From NCBI RefSeq assembly GCF_029962835.1, contig NC_080588.1, positions 64,380,001 through 64,444,000 of the forward strand: a stretch of 64,000 nucleotides of DNA. The letters run 5' to 3'. The position numbers were made by a program, and so were the translations under genes. This DNA is from Magnolia sinica (Eukaryota > Streptophyta > Magnoliopsida > Magnoliales > Magnoliaceae). Positions 50,757 to 59,861 of the stretch are shown here, one piece after another. Every line of letters starts with the position of its first letter. Position 1 is the stretch's first letter. Below the pieces are notes generated by a model that was given only the letters and a program-made list of their open reading frames with translations, did not search any database and was not told where the DNA came from.

Positions 50757-51044
50757 ATGTCGTCGTCGACACACAGCCGGAAGTCGAAGAAGCTTCTAGA
50801 ATCCTCTCCAGCGGTGTCCATGGAATCTAAAACCGGCGAGGAATGCCAGATTCCGGCCGAATCGTCAGACGCAAAGAGATCGAAGTCTTCAAAGAAGACG
50901 AAGCGATTGGAGGGGGAAAAGGAGCTGACAACAGAGAAAGCTCCAGCTCTGAAGACGAAGGTCGAGTCCGAGTGCCAGTTCATCGGAGAAACCATTCCGG
51001 CGGAGGAAGCGAGGAAAAGATGGCCAGAAAGATATGTAAAGAAG
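50757..51044 (+). CDS. First exon of a chromomethylase-like DNA methyltransferase (partial)
   Basis: The start codon at 50757 (AGCAAAATGTC) opens 96 codons that end exactly before a good splice donor, AAGAAG|GTGAGA, in phase 0. The protein is Ser/Lys/Glu-rich and low-complexity at first (MSSSTHSRKSKK..., KRSKSSKKTKR). It then ends in ECQFIGETIPAEEARKRWPE followed by RY. That tail matches the pattern just ahead of the BAH domain in plant CMT3-type chromomethylases (FLDEPIPESEAKSTWPDRY in Arabidopsis CMT3, from memory). These enzymes methylate CHG cytosines at H3K9me2 chromatin. No BAH, chromodomain or C5-methyltransferase motif is visible in the remaining 13 kb. The gene therefore either has a very large first intron now filled by the hAT locus and continues beyond the window, or it is truncated. 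The upstream in-frame codons from 50619 are probably leader sequence. Confidence 0.6.
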
Positions 51045-51249
51045 GTGAGACTCCAGACGAGATAAATGACATTTAGGCCCTCTGTTTTTTAAAGTGTGGA
51101 CACCTTTACTGCTTTTGGTATTAGAATGGTATGCAAAACACTTTCTTTCTTACTAAAAATAGAGAAAAGGCTTTAGGAAAGGGAAGAGCTGACCGGGCTT
51201 GCAGGAGCAAACACAGCACACGTTTGTTAGATCTTAGCCGTTGTTTGGG
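51045..51249 (+). other. Start of intron or 3' flank of the CMT-like exon
   Basis: The donor GTGAGA at 51045-51050 is followed by unique-looking DNA up to the point where the duplicated segment begins. Confidence 0.4.
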
Positions 51250-52050
51250 TGGAGCCCGACTTAGGTCTTGCTGGATAAAGGTGTTATTTATATAAAATCA
51301 AAATTAATTTTGATAGATTAAATAATAAAAAGAAATGACGTCCTCATAAATAAGAATATAGTTGCCTCATAATTAAAGAAATTGTAAAAGAAGAAACAAT
51401 GCAGAAGAATGATAATAGAATTTGAAATGAATAGAAATAATCTGAAATTAAAATTTAAGAGCTGAGGCACATTAAAGAAATGCTGTCTAAAAGATAGATA
51501 AGCCCCATTACAGAAATGATGTATTGGGTCATAACTCTCTGCCTCTAGAATATAGCAGCCTTTTGGAGAGCGATCAGCTCAGATCTGGTGCACAAATCAT
51601 CTAAACCCCACCAATACAGCTTAAAATGTTGTCCCAAAAAACAAAAGGAAAAAAAAATAATATTCCAATAGACTACATTTCTATTTAATGAAAAGAACTC
51701 TTTAAAACAATAGTTGTTGTTTTTCCTATGTCCTAAAAATCTAAGCACTCTGAGAGTTCTGTAGTTTAATTTGATATAAGATGGGAGGGAAAATTTTAAC
51801 TTTAAATTTTAAAATTGGAAAAAAAAAGAGACGCAACAGTTGAAAGACTTGGTCTAACTACAACAATCTTAAAATGTGTCAAAACTAATTGATTAACCTT
51901 GAAATTTTGAATTTAAAATTTAAATAAAAAATTTCAAACTAAAAAATTGTATAGGCCTTAGACCACACTCATATTCACACTCTACATCTACGGCCTAGCA
52001 CTCGCACGTATTGTAAATAAATTAACCCAAACTCAACTCATAGTTCCCTC
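51250..52050 (+). repeat. Direct repeat A, left copy, abutting the hAT element
   Basis: It begins TGGAGCCCGACTTAGGTCTT and ends CAACTCATAGTTCCCTC, touching the hAT left terminus at 52051. The same sequence returns at 58294-59196, right after the hAT right terminus. It is AT-rich with no coding potential I recognise. It lacks the TG...CA termini and primer site expected of an LTR. Confidence 0.9.
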
Positions 52051-52339
52051 TAGAGCTGGGCATGATCCCACCCGAAACGATGGATCCGACCCGATCGAAT
52101 CGGTCGGGTCTGATCCGACCCAAACCGAAAGTTAGGATCGAGTCAGATCGAGTAGGCCCACTCAGATCCGACCGCACAACAAGTCGAGTTAATAGCCAAT
52201 CCGATCCGATTGGCATCGCACCCATCTTGATCCGAATTCAGGCCACTCAGCAGCCCAACAACCCATCTTCACCGTTCATCCTCCATTCATTAGGTAGGTT
52301 CCATTTATTTTTTTATTTTTATTTTTCTTTGTATTTTCA

Positions 52340-52500
52340 ATTGGTGGCCCACCCTGGCTCACTGGTGGACCACACTGGCTCAGGCACAGCCATGCAGGTT
52401 GTTGGTGGCCCGCCCTGGCTTGCTGGTGGTCCGGCTGAGGTCGGGACCCCATTAGCTCGGCTGCAATGTCCCGCCCTGGGTCGCTGGCGGCCCGGCCGAG
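52340..52500 (+). repeat. GC-rich minisatellite in the hAT element
   Basis: About three to four diverged units of GTGGCCCRCCCTGGCTYGCT followed by GGTGGYCCGGC are seen. GC content jumps sharply from the surrounding AT-rich DNA. Confidence 0.6.
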
Positions 52501-52502
52501 AT

Positions 52503-52888
52503 ACCCTAACCCTAAACCCTACCCTAATCTTAAACCCTACCCCTAATCCTAAATCCTAACCCAAACCCTAACCTAAACCTTAACCCTAAACCTTAACCCT
52601 AACCCTTAACCTTAAACCTTAAACCTAACCCTAAACCCTTAACCCTAACACTAACCCTAACCCTAAACCCTAAACCCTAACCTTAAATCCTAACCCAAAC
52701 CCTAACCTAAACCCTAAATCGTAAACCTGAACCCTGAACCCTAAACCTTAACCCTAACCCTTAACCCTAAACCTTAAACCTTAAACCTAACCCTAAACCC
52801 TTAACCCTAACCCTAACCCTAACCCTAAACCCTAAACCCTAACCTTAAACCCTAACCCTAAACCTAATTCGTAAACCCTAATTCCTAA
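52503..52888 (+). repeat. Telomere-like CCCTAA/CCCTAAA array
   Basis: Nearly 390 bp of degenerate CCCTAA, CCCTAAA, CCTTAA and CCTAAA units form the array; the plant telomere repeat read from this strand is CCCTAAA. A higher-order duplication of roughly 155-165 bp is visible: the stretch from about 52591 recurs from about 52746. It lies well inside the transposon, so it is interstitial and not a chromosome end. It contains many AAACCCTAA telo-box words. Confidence 0.92.
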
Positions 52889-53141
52889 ATTGCAAGAGTG
52901 TTTAATTTATTTGAAATTTTGAATTAAACAATTAGTAGTTAATTTGTTGGAATTACTATTTACATTGCTTTTTGGTTTTGCCATTTACATTGCTTATTGC
53001 TTACTGCTTACTGCTTAATATGTTTGTATCATTGTATTACATTACTTTTTTTACTTATCTTATTTTTGTGCATTGTATAGTTAGCTTAATATGTATTACG
53101 TTGCCTTTTTTTGTTTAGCTTAGTATTGTGAGTTGTGAGTT

Positions 53142-54353
53142 GTGATTGTGAGTTAGATAATTAGTTGCCTATTTGAAGATTTCTATGTGGTCATACATAG
53201 ATATAGTGTGTTTTTGGTAGCATAGAAATTGCTCAAATTATCCCATTTTTGGACAGTTCAAGGTTAGATGGATAGTATGCTTTCATATAACCTATTTAAA
53301 TGTTCATGCCTGATCTGCAGTCCATCTCCCCATTTCTCTTTGGATATGTTTTTTCCTTTTCATTTCCAATGACAAATATCTTCACATTGCTTAGATATTT
53401 GGCATCAGAATGTAACGGAAGATCAACTTATCTGGAGAGGCATGGGGAGATGCTGCCGGATTTTTTGTGTCGGCGTTTAAATGGGAATATGAAAGTATTA
53501 CAATCATCCAACCTTGGATGGGTAACTAATTTAACTTATTATTGTGACTTGTGATTGTGAGTTAGATAATTAGTTGCCCATTTGAGAATTTCTATGTGAC
53601 CATACATAGATATAGTGTGTTTTTGGTGGCATAAAAATCGCTCAAATTGTCCCATTTTGGACAGTTCAAGGTTAAATGGATGGTACGCTTTCATATAACC
53701 TATTTAAATGTTCATGCCTGATCTGCGGTCCATCTCCTCATTTCTCTCTTGATATGTTCCTTCCTTTTCATTTTCAATGACAAATATCTTCACATTGCTT
53801 AGATATTTGGCATCGGAATGCAACAGAAGATCAACTTATCTGGAGAGGCATGGGGAGATGCTGCCGGATTTTTGGCGTAGGCGTTTAAATGGGAATATGA
53901 AAGTATTACTATCTATCCAACCTTGGATGAGTAACTAATTTAGCTTATTATTGTGACTTGTGATTGTGAGTTAGATAATTAGTTGCCCATTTGAGGATTT
54001 CTATGTGGCTATACATAGATATAATGTGTTTTTGGTGGCATAGAAATCGCTCAAATTGTCCCATTTTTGGACAGTTCAAGGTTAGATAGATAGTATGTTT
54101 TCATATAACTTATTTAAATGTTTATGCCTGATCTGCGGTCCATCTTTCCATTTCTCTCTGGATATGTTTCTTCATTTTCATTTCCAATGATAAATATCTT
54201 CACGTTGCTTAGATATTTGGCATCGGAATGTAACAGAAGATCAACTTATCTGGAGAGGCATGGGGAGATGCTGCCGGATTTTCGGCATAAGCGTTTAAAT
54301 GAGAATATGAAAGTATTACAATCTATCTAACCTTGGATGGGTAACTAATTTAG
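53142..54353 (+). repeat. Three tandem ~409-bp repeats upstream of the transposase
   Basis: Units 53142-53550, 53551-53959 and 53960-54353 each begin GTGATTGTGAGTTAGATAAT and end in CCTTGGATGRGTAACTAATT. All three contain ATCTTCACRTTGCTTAGATA, which resembles a splice acceptor, followed by an open stretch reading LASECN(G/R)RSTYLERHGEM and LPDF. That frame stays open in all three although the sequences differ elsewhere. Single units may be duplicated 5' leader exons or a promoter module; I do not recognise the peptide. Confidence 0.85.
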
Positions 54354-54420
54354 GATTTAGTATAACTCTTTTAACATTAGATTACTAATGCTAATATATT
54401 TAGTATCTTTCAATTATTAG

Positions 54421-56472
54421 ATGGCTGGTGAGGGTCTTTCCAATACCCCAGGCGGTTTGTCAGTCACATCGCCGATGATCCTGAAAGATGAAGGATTAGG
54501 TCTAGAAGATGAAGAGGCGCCCATTGGTACTAGTGCCTCACAGTTACATATTGGGGGAAAAGCGAAAAAAAGATCGGTAGTGTGGGACGATTTTGAAGAA
54601 GTAACCTTGAAAAACGGCACCGTGAAGATACAATGCAAGTACTGCATGGCTCAATATGCTAAGCAAGCAGATGGGTCGACCACAACTCTGAAAAAACATA
54701 GTTTGAAGTGTCATCAAAAAGTGAGAACTCAGACCTTAAGGCAACAGACACTTCCATTTACCCAATCTTTAGTTGGTCCATCGCAAGGTACATTGTCCAT
54801 CTACAAGTATAACAAAGAGCAGGTGAATGAGTGGACGACCAAATTTATTATTACTGATGAAAGACCATTTCAGATGGTAGAGAGTCCTACTTTTGTCGAA
54901 TTTGCCAGATGCCTTAACCCCAGATACGAGAAGGTCTCCCGTACAACAATAAAGAGAGTGTGCATGAAGATGTATGAAAGCGAGAAGCTCAAGTTAAAAG
55001 GACAGTTGGAATCGATTTCTCGAATTAGCCTGACATCAGATTTGTGGACAGCATCCAATCAACGAAAGGGGTATATGTCACTAACTGCTCACTACGTTGA
55101 TGCCGAATGGAAGCTCTGCAAGAGAATCATAAGCTTTCGTTATCTTGCGCCTCCTCATACTGGATTGATGATTTCAAGTTGCATGTACAAATGTCTTGTG
55201 GAGTGGGGAATTGAGAAGAAAATTTCCACAATAACTTTAGATAATGCCTCTGCAAATGATAGCATGATAATGAATTTGCTTAACCAGTTTAGGGCCACTG
55301 GTGACTTGTATTTTGGTGGAAAGATATTTCATGTTAGGTGTTGTACCCACATCTTAAACTTGATTGTACAAGATTGCCTTAAAACAATTGAGCCAATGAT
55401 TGAGAACATAAGAGAGAGTGTGAAGTACATACGAGGGTCACCTTCACGATTATATACATGGAATGAGATGGTGAAGCAGTTGAATTTGTCAACTCAGAGA
55501 ACGATGAAGCTGGATGTCATAACACGTTGGAATTCAACTTTTGAAATGTTGGATTCAGCGATAGCTTTCAGACATGTATTCTCTCACTATGCGGAGCGTG
55601 ATAGTGTGTATCTTTGGTTGCCTTCTGAAGATGATTGGTCAAGAGCTGAATCAGTTCGCAAGTTCCTTTCAGTTTTTTACAACACAATGAAGAAATTTTC
55701 GGGAAGCAAGTATTTAACAACAAATATATTTTTGCCAGAACTTTGGAAGGTAAAAGATGCCTTGCATAAAAGCAGTAGTGGACCAGACTTTTTACAATTA
55801 CTAACCATGGGCATGCAGGTAAAGTTTGATAAGTATTGGTCTGAGTGTAGTTTGGTAATGGCTATTGCAGTCGTTCTTGATCCTCGATACAAGATGATCA
55901 TGGTTGAATTCATATGTAGTAAGTTGTATGGTGCGATGAGTGCCCCTGAGGTCGATAAAATTCGTGATGCAGTCAATGATTTGTACAATTTTTATGTGTG
56001 TGCCGCAAAAGACAAATCTCCCCACGTGGGTTCTAGTTCTGCTATTGATGAACCGTCAGAAGAAACGGTAGATGATTTCATGTCTTACGTCGCACAGCGG
56101 ACTCAAATGCAGACACCTGTATCAGAACTTGAAAACTATATCAAAGAGCCACTTGTAAAATTCAAAGACGATGAATTTGATGTTTTGGACTGGTGGAAGA
56201 TGAAATCTCGTGATTCACAATACCCTGTGCTCTCGTTAATGGCACGAGACATATTATCAATTCCAATTTCAACTGTGGCTTCAGAAGCTGTTTTTAGTAC
56301 GAGGAGTAGGGTTGTAAACAAGTATCGAAGCTCACTTACACCAGAATCGGTTGAAGCACTCATTTGTACACAGGATTGGCTGCGTCCGATATGGGGGAAA
56401 GGGAACTCTGTTGATGATGAGTTCGAGGAAGAGGAGAGTGACAAGCAAGATGAGACAATGCCTGCAGGATAA
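54421..56472 (+). CDS. hAT transposase, BED zinc finger + RNase H-like + dimerisation domain, 683 aa
   Basis: An uninterrupted single-exon frame. The ATG directly follows TTCAATTATTAG, a plausible acceptor for an intron in the 5' leader. Domains: an acidic N-terminus (1-45); a BED-type zinc finger with Cys72, Cys75, His93 and Cys97/His98 (50-100); a DNA-binding/linker part; and an RNase H-like core with Asp207 (LTSDLWTA), Asp274 (ITLDNASAND), the C-x2-H motif at 307-310 (CCTHILNL) and Trp370 (RWNSTFEML). The C-terminal hAT dimerisation region (about 565-660) carries the third acidic residue at Glu622 (VASEAVFS) and ends ALICTQDWLR. The tail is acidic. Length and order match plant DAYSLEEPER/RICESLEEPER-like and active hAT transposases. 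No domesticated-gene context is seen: the frame sits between matched TIRs, so I take it as the element's own enzyme. The usual STGGRV word reads STRSRV here. Confidence 0.95.
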   Translation: MAGEGLSNTPGGLSVTSPMILKDEGLGLEDEEAPIGTSASQLHIGGKAKKRSVVWDDFEEVTLKNGTVKIQCKYCMAQYAKQADGSTTTLKKHSLKCHQKVRTQTLRQQTLPFTQSLVGPSQGTLSIYKYNKEQVNEWTTKFIITDERPFQMVESPTFVEFARCLNPRYEKVSRTTIKRVCMKMYESEKLKLKGQLESISRISLTSDLWTASNQRKGYMSLTAHYVDAEWKLCKRIISFRYLAPPHTGLMISSCMYKCLVEWGIEKKISTITLDNASANDSMIMNLLNQFRATGDLYFGGKIFHVRCCTHILNLIVQDCLKTIEPMIENIRESVKYIRGSPSRLYTWNEMVKQLNLSTQRTMKLDVITRWNSTFEMLDSAIAFRHVFSHYAERDSVYLWLPSEDDWSRAESVRKFLSVFYNTMKKFSGSKYLTTNIFLPELWKVKDALHKSSSGPDFLQLLTMGMQVKFDKYWSECSLVMAIAVVLDPRYKMIMVEFICSKLYGAMSAPEVDKIRDAVNDLYNFYVCAAKDKSPHVGSSSAIDEPSEETVDDFMSYVAQRTQMQTPVSELENYIKEPLVKFKDDEFDVLDWWKMKSRDSQYPVLSLMARDILSIPISTVASEAVFSTRSRVVNKYRSSLTPESVEALICTQDWLRPIWGKGNSVDDEFEEEESDKQDETMPAG

Positions 56473-56742
56473 GACACTGCCTTCTATTTCTCTTGCATTT
56501 GCTTACAAGTTATATCAGGATGTTTGTAATTATTTTTTTGATGGCTTAAAATGTAATATTTTATGGGTAGATGGATATTTATCTCTTTTTATTTGTATTA
56601 TTCAATCAGTTAATGTTGCATCTTATATTACATGGTTGGGTAATTGCGTTTATTCATCAATATAACTTTTTTTTTTTTCGTTGCCTTAACCTAACCAGAT
56701 ATTTTTATTTTAAAATATACACCTGTATATATGTAATTGGAA

Positions 56743-57429
56743 GATGATGCATTGCCAGATATTGGGGATTATGGACTCCAAGTCTACTCCCAATATGGAA
56801 AGATAAAGTTAAAATGTAAGTAGTGCGGAAAGCAATTTGGAAACAAAATTAATCGGCTGAAATTACATTTGGCTTGTCGAGGAGAGGACGCTGCACCATG
56901 TAACAAAGCTCCTCAGGAAGTTCAGGATCGACTCAAATACAAAGACTTTCTACACCCCCTACAATTAAAACCAATACAACCAGCCATAGAATATATAAAA
57001 GTAAGCCTATTATAAATGAAGAAAGGTTAAGCAGAGGAACTGCCTTCAGTTCCAGGCCTTCCATAGCTAGTAGAGAAGAAGAACAAGAGAGAATTTTAGG
57101 GAAACAAGACGAACACGATTATCAAGAGGCCGTAAAAGAAAGCTTGAAAATGACATCTAGATCAAGGAATACCAGACAACAACATCCCATCCTTCCGAGA
57201 CAACATGATGCTAAAGCAGGCACGAGCACGAGTAAATCATCAAAGTTTCTTAAAAGTCTCGGAGCATTTTATAGGTGGTTGGGAATCTCGTACAAATCGG
57301 ATTATAGAAAAGCGGCTGAAAAAACTTGTTCAATCTATGAATGAGGACGATGGGAAGATATCTCCACCATCTAATTTAGCAGAGGTGAATGACCATCTTT
57401 TGGACACCTCTAGCTCGGAGTCGGCTTAG
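56743..57429 (+). pseudogene. Broken second BED-finger gene inside the hAT element
   Basis: In the frame through 56755 the sequence reads LQVYSQYGKIKLKCK, a TAG stop at 56821-56823, then CGKQFGNKINRLKLHLACRG, EDAAPCNKAPQEVQ. This is a BED finger of the other common plant hAT type (pattern CxxCGK...NRLKxHLA...DVAPCKKVP). The stop replaces the residue expected before the second Cys. Further codons in shifted frames (57144-57344 with FLKSLGAFYRWLGISYKSDY, and 57205-57429) look like later pieces. The finger differs from the one in the intact transposase, so it is a separate gene relic: an older transposase, an accessory gene or a capture. Confidence 0.65.
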
Positions 57430-57770
57430 AGTTCTCCTGCAGTTGAAGCCGTAAAAAGAGAATCAAATGATGATTATAGTGATGAAGGTTGGAGGTGGAG
57501 GAGGGGCTTACTATTACGGAAAAGGTTTATTTGGTTACATGCTACAAAGACATTCATCATACGAAGGTTATTGAATGTATGAAAGTTTTACCTAATCTGT
57601 ATGTGTATGTTAGGTTTATTTACTTTTGATTTTGGACAGGGTTTATTTACCTTGTTCGTTTTACGGATGTAGTTTATTTACTTTGGAAGTTGGATCTATG
57701 ATATTTTAAGTTTTTAATAGTTGAATGATCTAGCTAAATGGTCTAACGTATTGGTATCATGCACTAATGC

Positions 57771-57841
57771 GCATATGCGAATATGGGATCATGGCATATG
57801 CGATTTGACACAAATGTGAATCGCATATGTTGCATATGCGA
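57771..57841. repeat. GCATATGCGA motif cluster with an 11-bp hairpin
   Basis: GCATATGCGA occurs at 57771-57780, 57794-57803 and 57832-57841, and inverted at 57820-57829. CATATGCGATT (57795-57805) and AATCGCATATG (57819-57829) are perfect inverted arms around a 13-nt loop. It lies about 450-520 bp inside the hAT right end. Confidence 0.8.
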
Positions 57842-58293
57842 TGTACGGACTCTTAATCTCTCTCATATATTTTCACTCCAAGTCATCTTAATCTCTCTTT
57901 TAATTGATTTTATTTCTCTCAAATATATTTTAAATATATGTAAAATTAGTTATTTAATAACTTAGGAAAGTTACCCTTAATTTCTTTTTTCTTTTTTCTT
58001 TTTTTTTTTTTCCTTTTTTTACAATTTTTTTGGAAAATTTCCATATTTTTTTATTTTAAAAAATAATTAAAATAGAAGACTCGATCCGAACTGTACCCAC
58101 CCCGATCCGACTCGGTTTTCCTGACCGAGTCGGACTCGGTTCGGGTCAGGCCAGCAGGGCATCGGATCGGATTGAGTCAGCCCTGCTGGACTCGGTCCTG
58201 GATCAGATCGAGTTCGGGTTAGTTGCTTGAAAAATTCGGATTAAGTCAAGTTGGACCCAATCCGGTCTGACTCGACTCGATGCCCACCTGTAG

Positions 58294-59196
58294 TGGAGCC
58301 CGACTTAGGTCTTGCTGGATAAAGGTGTTATTTATATAAAATCAAAACTAATTTTGATAGATTAAATAATAAAAAAGAAATGACCTCCTCATAAATAAGA
58401 ATATAGTTTGTGTAACAATTAAACAAATTGCAAAAGAAGAAACAATGCAGAAGAATGATAATAGAATTTGAAATGAATAGAAATAATCTGAAATTAAAAT
58501 TAAAGAGCTGAGGCACATTACAGAAATGTTGTCTAAAAGACAGATAAGCCCTCACTAAAGATCATAGAATTTGAAATGAATAGAAATAATCCAAAATTAA
58601 AATTAAAGAGCAGAGGCACATTACAGAAATGCTGTCTAAAAGATGGATAAGCTCCATTACAGAAATTATGCATTGGGTCATAAGTCTCTGCCTTTAGAAT
58701 ATAGCAGCCTTTTGGAGAACAATCAGCTCAGATCTGGTGCACAAATCATCTAAACCCTACCAATACAGCTTAAGATGTTGTCCCAAAAAACAAAAGGAAA
58801 AAATAAATATATTCCAATAGATTACATTTCTCCTTATGAAAAAGAACTGTTTAAAGCAATAGTTGTTGTTTTTCCTATGTCCTAAAAATCTAAGCACTGA
58901 GAGTTCTGTAATTTAATTTCGGTATAAGATTGGAGGGGAAATTTTAACTTTAAATGTTAAAATTGAAAAAAATAAAAATAAAAATGAGAGGCAACATTTG
59001 AAAGACTTGGTCTAACTACAACAATCTTAAAATGTGTCAAAACTAATTGATTAACCTTGAAAATTTGAATTTAAAATTTAAATAAAAAATTATATAGGCC
59101 TGAGACCACAATCATACTCACACGCTACATCCACGGCCTAGCACGCCCACGTATTGTAAATAAATTAACCCAATCTCAACTCACAGTTCCCTCTAG
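58294..59196 (+). repeat. Direct repeat A, right copy
   Basis: It begins TGGAGCCCGACTTAGGTCTT immediately after the hAT right terminus and ends CAGTTCCCTCTAG before unrelated DNA. It is about 100 bp longer than the left copy, mainly because a segment of about 115 bp (AGAATTTGAAATGAATAGAA...) is internally duplicated near 58455-58680. It also differs by scattered substitutions and small indels, so the duplication is not very recent. Confidence 0.9.
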
Positions 59197-59861
59197 TTGG
59201 TTTGCTTTACAAATTTAAGGGACAGTGATATTATCTTGTAAGGACTTCTTTTTCCATACTCCCATTCAATGTGATATAGAAAAAGACTAAATCACATATG
59301 ACAAAAGTATAAAAGACAAAAAAAATCATTAAAAATTATTTTCTAATTTAAAAATTCTTAATTTTTACTAACAGAAAGGTCCACTCAATAGACAGATCAC
59401 ATGTGTTCATTGACGATGGTGATTGGTCATGTTATTTCATCATTGGCTATCATTTTCTCAAGCTTGTGGCCCACCTTTTTTGGTGATTGTCTTGATTTTT
59501 GGCTTGGGGCAGTTCCTAGATGCACCCCATGTGATGAACGGTCTGGATCTTAAAAACATGTTTTCTATTTGCAGGTGTTTTACATTGACTCTTCGTATTT
59601 GGCTAATACCTCTCCCATCCCTACCTAGTAATGGAGAGGTGTTTTACATTGACTCTGCGTATTTGGGTAATACCTCTCCCATCCCTACCTAGTAATGGAG
59701 AGGAGCTCTTAAAAAATGAGGCAAGTCCAATGCTCAAGTGGACCACACCCATTGAAAGGATGGGAGTGCTGTGAATGAGCACTCGGCCTATGTTATTGTA
59801 TGTAAATATTTCACTAACTAATGTTGTGGAACAACTCTTTTAATACTTTTCCCCACTGCAG
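59197..59861. other. MITE-like DNA with a 64-bp tandem duplication
   Basis: 59573-59636 and 59637-59700 are near-identical 64-bp units (AGGTGTTTTACATTGACTCT ... ACCTAGTAATGGAG). The surrounding words (TCAAGTGGACCACACC) belong to the dispersed MITE vocabulary. No gene. Confidence 0.6.

Larger units (their letters stand above)
52051..58292 (+). mobile_element. Autonomous-looking 6.24-kb hAT transposon
   Basis: Terminal inverted repeats: TAGAGCTGGGCAT at 52051-52063, and at 58280-58292 ATGCCCACCTGTA, whose complement TACAGGTGGGCAT matches at 11 of 13 positions. Subterminal regions on both sides are packed with GATCCGACCCGA / GACTCGGTTC-type words in opposite orientation, as usual for hAT elements. 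In order it contains a GC-rich minisatellite (52340-52500), a telomere-like array (52503-52888), three 409-bp tandem repeats, the transposase gene, a broken second BED-finger gene and a CATATGCG hairpin. The 8-bp flanks GTTCCCTC and GTGGAGCC do not match; instead the element is bounded by two copies of repeat A. Confidence 0.85.

Noticed and set aside
52062-52559. Open frame of 165 codons at the left end of the hAT element
   Set aside because: It runs through the subterminal GATCCGACC repeats, the GC-rich minisatellite and the start of the telomere-like array; it is low-complexity and has no family resemblance.
52503-52888. Chromosome end
   Set aside because: The telomere-like units are degenerate and lie well inside a transposon with sequence on both sides, so the array is interstitial.
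53142-54353. CRISPR-like array
   Set aside because: Three long 409-bp direct repeats without short spacers in a plant transposon; not a CRISPR.
51250-59196. Repeat A as the LTRs of a retroelement with the hAT as its interior
   Set aside because: The repeats lack TG...CA termini, there is no primer site or polypurine tract at the inner edges, and the inner edges are hAT terminal inverted repeats.
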